Shown here piece by piece: positions 59,046-64,000 of a stretch of DNA of 64,000 bases. Numbering within the stretch: position 1 is the first letter of the stretch; every line of letters begins with the position of its first letter. The notes beneath the pieces are model-generated. The model worked only from the letters and a program-made list of their open reading frames with translations, made no database searches and had not been told where the DNA came from. The DNA is from Actinomucor elegans (lineage: Eukaryota; Mucoromycota; Mucoromycetes; Mucorales; Mucoraceae), in contig JAMSLZ010000013.1 of assembly GCA_026027325.1 (NCBI GenBank), positions 206,501 through 270,500 of the forward strand, in the 5' to 3' direction. A program made the translations under genes and the position numbers.

Positions 59046-60128
59046 TTATTTCGTTTTTTTTGTATTTTTCTTAGAGCGTGGTTTACGCTTATTGGAATCC
59101 GCTTCTTTGGAACGATTGTCAGATCCAGCCTCCTCATCTTCACCAACGTCAGGTTGAACCGTAATGGCTTTTCTTTTCGTTGATGAGCGAGCAGAATGTA
59201 GATCCAACAAGCTAGCAATTGGAGATGCAAGACCAACTGGAGCAACAGAAGTAGCTAGACGATCAACAAGGATATGCTGATTATCCACACTATTTGCATA
59301 ACAAGCATATTAATAAAGATATAAAAACAGAAATAAAAAAGCATCTAACCTGAAGAACGATTCAATCTCATTGTCTTCAACAGATTCTTGATTTTGTTGA
59401 CTTTCACCTTCTTCAGCAGAATTACTTCTGGTACGTACAGTCTTCTTGTTTTTGAGTGCTTCAGATAAAAGTAACTTGGCAGCCCACATCTCTACACAGA
59501 GATGCAGATGCAAGCCCACATCTAAAGCACGTTTCTCTAAAAGCAAAGCATAACGTTCTTGAATGCTGGTATCCTCTTCGCCAATTTCACTCCAAGTTTT
59601 ACCAACAATATTTATATTTGCCCTTTCCATGTCTTTCAAGACATCTCTTGCCAAGTATTTCAACGTATTGTATTGCGGTTGAACATCATCATCGGTCAGT
59701 TCATTTTGTTGGCCTTTTATATACTTGAGGTGTTTCAAGAGGGCATATAACCTTAATGGTGCAGAAGGGGTGACATTTGTCTTGGTTGCCTTTTGTTGAT
59801 AACGCACTTTTGCTTCTTCTAGCACTTTTGGGATTGACCGTTTACTACGTAAATTAGGATTCAAAGCATTTGCAATTGCTTCTCGTTCAGCTATATATGA
59901 CAAGCTAAGAGGTTAATAAAACTGAATGTAGTAACATGCTTCAGATATGATTGTACCATCGTCAAGTGCTTGTTCAATTTCTTCGTTAGATGAAACCCTC
60001 GAAGCTTCTCGAGGAAATAGAGGTGCTAATATTTGGATCAAATCTTGAATTAAACGACGGTTGATTAAGATTTCTTGTTCAATCTTCTCAAAGTAGACGC
60101 TCCAATTATTGTTGTTGTTGTTTGACAT
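59046..60128 (-). CDS. CACTA accessory gene, copy 2, three exons
   Basis: Exons 60128-59936, 59890-59350 and 59289-59046, giving the same 325-aa protein as 43534-44616: N-terminal Asn run, helical charged middle, acidic Gln/Ser segment and a basic nuclear-type tail. No difference from copy 1 was noticed. Its preservation in both copies supports a real gene. It diverges from the transposase gene across a 405-bp region (60129-60533). Confidence 0.7.
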
Positions 60129-60533
60129 AGCTATAAAGTAAATATATTATAAAGAAAAGTGATTGAATGATTTGAGCTATTTAACTGTTTTATAAGCGTA
60201 CTTTACCATTTATCCATTAGTAATCCTTACTAATGTCCAAAGAGCTTTCTGGAAAGTAAGCTTACTGACAGGTATGACTGACTTGGAAAGGAATTAGCTT
60301 GATTAGAAATCATAAGGATCCATTAAAATGTATTCGATATCTGAATAATCTGGAAGGCTGAGTAATATGAAAAGCTGATTAGTTCAAAGGATTCAACAGC
60401 CTAAAACAATGAATTACCATTGAGAACTCTGTCAATTGTAGACCAAGCAAACGTATTTAAGACCTGCTTTTTCTAAACAACAAAACCGCTATTCATTAAT
60501 TCGATATATTTACTTGTTTTTACTTATCTTTAA
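60129..60533. promoter_or_regulatory. Divergent promoter region of CACTA copy 2
   Basis: Corresponds to 44617-45021 and includes the TATTTAAG stretch before the transposase gene. Confidence 0.5.
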
Positions 60534-63505
60534 ATGGGCAAAGTTTCCTCTTCTGCTACACCATATAAATATACTTGCGCTACTTGTTTGAGGCCATTCA
60601 AAACTGTTAAAGCTAGGAGTAATCACTATAGCCATAATCGTGATCATAGAAAACAAAGGGTCGTCCAAACGCAAGAAGCTAGCATTCCTGTCCAAGGTGA
60701 GTTAACAGATATATTACTAAAGCTTTTAATTTAACAATATACCTTGTTTGAAATAGAGCCTACTCCAATTGCTTACAACGTCAAATCCTCGGATCAAAAC
60801 CTTTTCACCAATACGGAATTAAATAGCATCCAATTGAGAGATATTTGCGACACGTATGGTATTCCTCGAGAGGCTCAAAGAGAACTTGTCTATCTAATGC
60901 GTACCATAATCAAAAACAATGAAGAGAGCCGTAAAACCGATGGATTGGGTATGTATCTATTCAAATAGAGTTAAAAAAAAAGTACTTATCAGCTTTTATT
61001 CCCATTATATATAGGTTACCTACCATCCACTCTCATGTTCCCTGATACCTTGGATCGTACTCTTAAAGCAAAAACCAATATTCAATGTCATTTTCATGAT
61101 GTCTGCGTCAATGGTTGCATGCTGTTTGAAAAGGAAGATATAGAGACTATTCAATGTAAAAACCCTGCTTGTAAAGAAAATCGCTTTGATGATCATGGTA
61201 AACCTCGTCGCTCTATGAAGATGCTTCCTATTGGTGAACAAGTCGCTCAAATGCTTGCGAATGCAAAGACAAGAGACTTGATGAAATACCGCTACAACTA
61301 TAAATCAACTGACGGTGAATATAAAGATTACTTTGATGGTGCAGCATACAAGTACTTTAAGGATAATAGCATTCTGTTTTCCGGTGAAGATGATGTCGCA
61401 ATGGTTCTTTTTGTCGATGGTTTCTGTACTAGCAAGAATCATAAAGGGGACAAGTTAACAATCATCCATCTCTTGAATATGAACATTCCCCCAGAATACC
61501 GCTACCAAGACGAATACATGCTTCAATTGGCGATCTTGCCAGGTCCAAACTACCCAAAGTACATGCATACCTTTTTAAAGCCTATTATTGATGAGTTTCA
61601 TGCTCTGTCTACCAAAGGCATGCTTGTACAAAAGGATGGTGTAATTGTTTGTCAAGCTAAAGTCAACTTGGTGATGGCTACTGGTGATCTTCCTGCTGCA
61701 GCTGAGCTTGCAAATCATATTGGTCATATGGCTACGTTTGGTTGCCGTATTTGTCGTGTCCAAGCTGAACGTCATGATTATCATAATTGTTTTTTAACGA
61801 TCGACAATGAGATCAGAAGCAGAAACGATTTCATTTCCCCAGATGCAGCGAATGTAAGTACTATAATCAGCATTAATCTTTACAAGTTTTTAACATTTCT
61901 TTTTCTTTTTACCTCATAGAGCTACAGTATCAAGTCTGCAACACCATTTGCAATACTTCCCAGTTTTACTGGCGCTACTTTTTTGGTTTAGACGAAATGC
62001 ATCTTCTCGGACAAGGTATCGCTCAACACGTATTCAATATGCTGACAGTCGACATGGGTAAAGAGTACAATGCAGCAAGAAAAACTCGATATAAGCCCAA
62101 TGAAGATGAATTGAGTGATGCCCGATTGAAGTCTGCTGATGAATGGCCGTATACTTTCTATATTCCAAAATTATCGCTCATCAAAATTGGTAAACTTGTT
62201 GAAGCTTCTAGAGCCACTGTACCGACATCCTTTTCATCCAAATGGGAAGATCCAATTATCAAGAGTGGTGGCAAACGTGCTGTTGACTGGATTGATATTT
62301 TCTTATATATGATTCCCACCTTGTTCGTTCCTGAATTGATTCAAGAATCCGCTAAGAAACCATTGATTCATCTGACAAAAGCTGTCGCATTGGCTCTTAA
62401 ATGGGAACTTTCTATTGAAGACCTTATTCTGATGGAAAGGTAAATATATTTTTTTTGTACTCATAAATCTAGTTTACTTACATACTTTCCAAAGATATAT
62501 CAAAGAATGGCAAGAATTTTTGTTGGCAGAAATCAAGGCAAAGCGTATTCATTCCGGTGTATTCAAGCCTGTTCAACACTACCTTTCGCATATAGTCTAT
62601 ATGATCAAACAACAAGGTGTGTTGAGAGCATATTCCGCCCGATCAATGGAAAGAAGCATCGGAAAATACAAAAAGCTCATCAAGTCAAAGGTTGATGCTG
62701 GCGCAAACGCTGGTAATATCTTGGAAAGACTCATAACGCGTAATCATATAAACAGCCAGACTTGGGATGTTCATACTGAGCTTGACCTGATCACTCCTCG
62801 AAAATACAGCGAATCCACTTTCAGGAATAACCCTTCTGGTGATGCTAGTGATCCACAATTATGGGCTCCCTTTAGTAATATTTCAGTGGATACTCTTCCC
62901 TTTGGTGTCTCCACTCAAACTTTTTTGAAGGCGCTATTGCATTACTATCGCCGTACTGAAGCAAATGGTGTAAATATTGCTGAAATTGATTCGTTGAATA
63001 GTATTTCCATCGCTGGTCGTGCCTGGGCATATGGCAATGTATATACGTCTACCATGTATAAAAGCCATATAAATGAATATCGTCGAGGAAACAATTACGT
63101 GATGATCACTGCCAGCTACTTGAAGTAAGTAATTAGCTCAAGAACAAAAACCTCTTTGATTAACCAACCTTTGTTAATAGTCGAAATAATTCCATTCGTG
63201 AAAGCTGGTTCATTGGTTCTATCGTTTTCTTTTTCGAGCATTCATTCAATGGTAGACCACAGTATTTGGCTTTGGTTGATTTAGCGAAAAAGAATGCAAC
63301 TACCAAATATGACAAGACTATTGCTTTGGTTGAGCTGCACAGTAGCGGTGCACACAGTTACGCTGTCTGTCGGTTTGAAGATATTGTTGCCAGTGTAGGT
63401 CTTGTGCGTTCAAGTGAATCTAATGAGAAAGAGTTCAAGATCATCTCTCATCATATATTTAAACAAGATCTAGAGCAAAATGCTGGCATATTAAGTCGTT
63501 TGTAA
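60534..63505 (+). pseudogene. CACTA tnp2-type transposase, copy 2, frameshifted
   Basis: Same six-exon structure as copy 1: 60534-60696, 60757-60948, 61015-61853, 61920-62439, 62495-63124 and 63181-63505. A T-run in exon 4 (about 61979-61984) has six T instead of seven, so the frame shifts just before GLDEMHLLGQG. D253 and D343 would be made, but D423 and E624 would be lost. All other sequence seen equals copy 1. The change sits in a homopolymer, so a sequencing or assembly error cannot be excluded. If the shift is real, this copy would depend on transposase from copy 1. Confidence 0.78.
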
Positions 63506-64000
63506 ATAGCATGAAGACAAGAGCAAAAAGCGTTTTATTTTGAAATAAAATTGTTCTCTGAATTGATTATGTATTTAAACCACCGAAAATAATATAAAGC
63601 TTCCCTCCAAAAGGACTTCATCATAATATAGCAAAAGTAAAATAGGTATTTACACTTTCTGTAGTAGATATAAACTATAGATAATTTAACTCGTTTTTAT
63701 ATATCATGTTATTAATTCGAGAGAAAGGTATTAGCAATCTTGCAACAGAATGTAAAAACATTTCTTAATCAAAAATTTAACCCATTTCCCTGATGTTTAA
63801 GAAATTATTTCATAATATCAGAAATATAGAACCAGGATAACCCAAGTTATACAGTTCTATATTCATCATTCAATAATGTTAATTGACTATTTAGTTGCTC
63901 CAGTTAATCTTTAAAACCAAATGTAAAATATGATTAATGCTCTTGTTTATCTTTATAGTAAAATTAGTTTATTATCAAGCAATGCGGATTAATTTTCCAA
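63506..64000. other. Right subterminal region of CACTA copy 2, partial
   Basis: About 500 bases matching 47995-48489 of copy 1. AT-rich, no gene seen. The window ends before the T-rich repeat and terminal repeat. Confidence 0.6.

Larger units (their letters stand above)
57743..64000 (+). mobile_element. CACTA (EnSpm/tnp2) DNA transposon, copy 2, runs off right edge
   Basis: Begins with CACTATGGCGAAAATATTGT and follows copy 1 base for base as far as compared, offset by 15,512. Two 1-bp length differences in T-runs were noticed (near 61980 and 63540). By comparison about 1.1 kb, including the right terminus, lies beyond the window. Confidence 0.92.

Overview
The window is eukaryotic and consists almost entirely of transposable elements stacked into each other. 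No ordinary host gene, tRNA, rRNA or CRISPR array was seen. Protein-coding parts outside the LINEs have short GT-AG introns (45-66 nt), and the LINEs are L1-like with CCHC gag-type ORF1 proteins. This fits an early-diverging fungus, probably Mucoromycota. Arrays of such LINEs are known to flank centromeres in Mucor (Grem-LINE1), so a pericentromeric or similar silent region is a reasonable guess, but nothing here proves it.

Layout. Ten LINE copies are recognised, called A-J here. On the minus strand, from the left edge: A (1-1292, broken ORF1), B (1293-9086, frameshifted ORF2, ORF1 split by the Merlin-type transposon 6752-8672), C (9100-14890, a divergent intact subfamily) and D (14949-20815, intact). 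B and C sit head-to-tail in the 5' leaders of their neighbours and are bounded by the same 13-bp duplication, CAAAAAACCAGAC. A unique spacer of about 320 bp follows (20996-21318). Then comes plus-strand copy E (21359-27173 plus 35285-35369), with minus-strand copy F (27174-35284) inserted in its 3' UTR with a 12-bp duplication. F is itself broken by a second, intron-containing Merlin-type element (29028-31430). D, E and F look almost identical and form large inverted repeats. Plus-strand G (35370-41023, intact) and H (41024-42230, truncated) follow head-to-tail.

The right third holds two copies of a 7.4-kb CACTA/tnp2 transposon (42231-49608, and 57743 to beyond the window end). Each carries a six-exon transposase gene and a divergent three-exon accessory gene. 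Between them lie LINE I (49609-51541, 3' half only) and LINE J (51542-57019). J is split by an AT-rich 2.5-kb element (53884-56387) with identical 221-bp direct terminal repeats. That element encodes a DDE transposase with a C-terminal chromodomain and a small protein that resembles a Rep/HUH domain. J then ends in a Tc1/mariner-like element (57020-57742), which is cut by the second CACTA copy.

How the parts work together. In each intact LINE, ORF1 (RNA-binding CCHC protein) and ORF2 (AP endonuclease plus reverse transcriptase) overlap by one base in TAATG, which suggests termination-reinitiation. The array appears to grow because LINEs re-use a target in their own 5' leader. The most unusual items are this self-targeting array and the direct-repeat element with the DDE-chromodomain protein.
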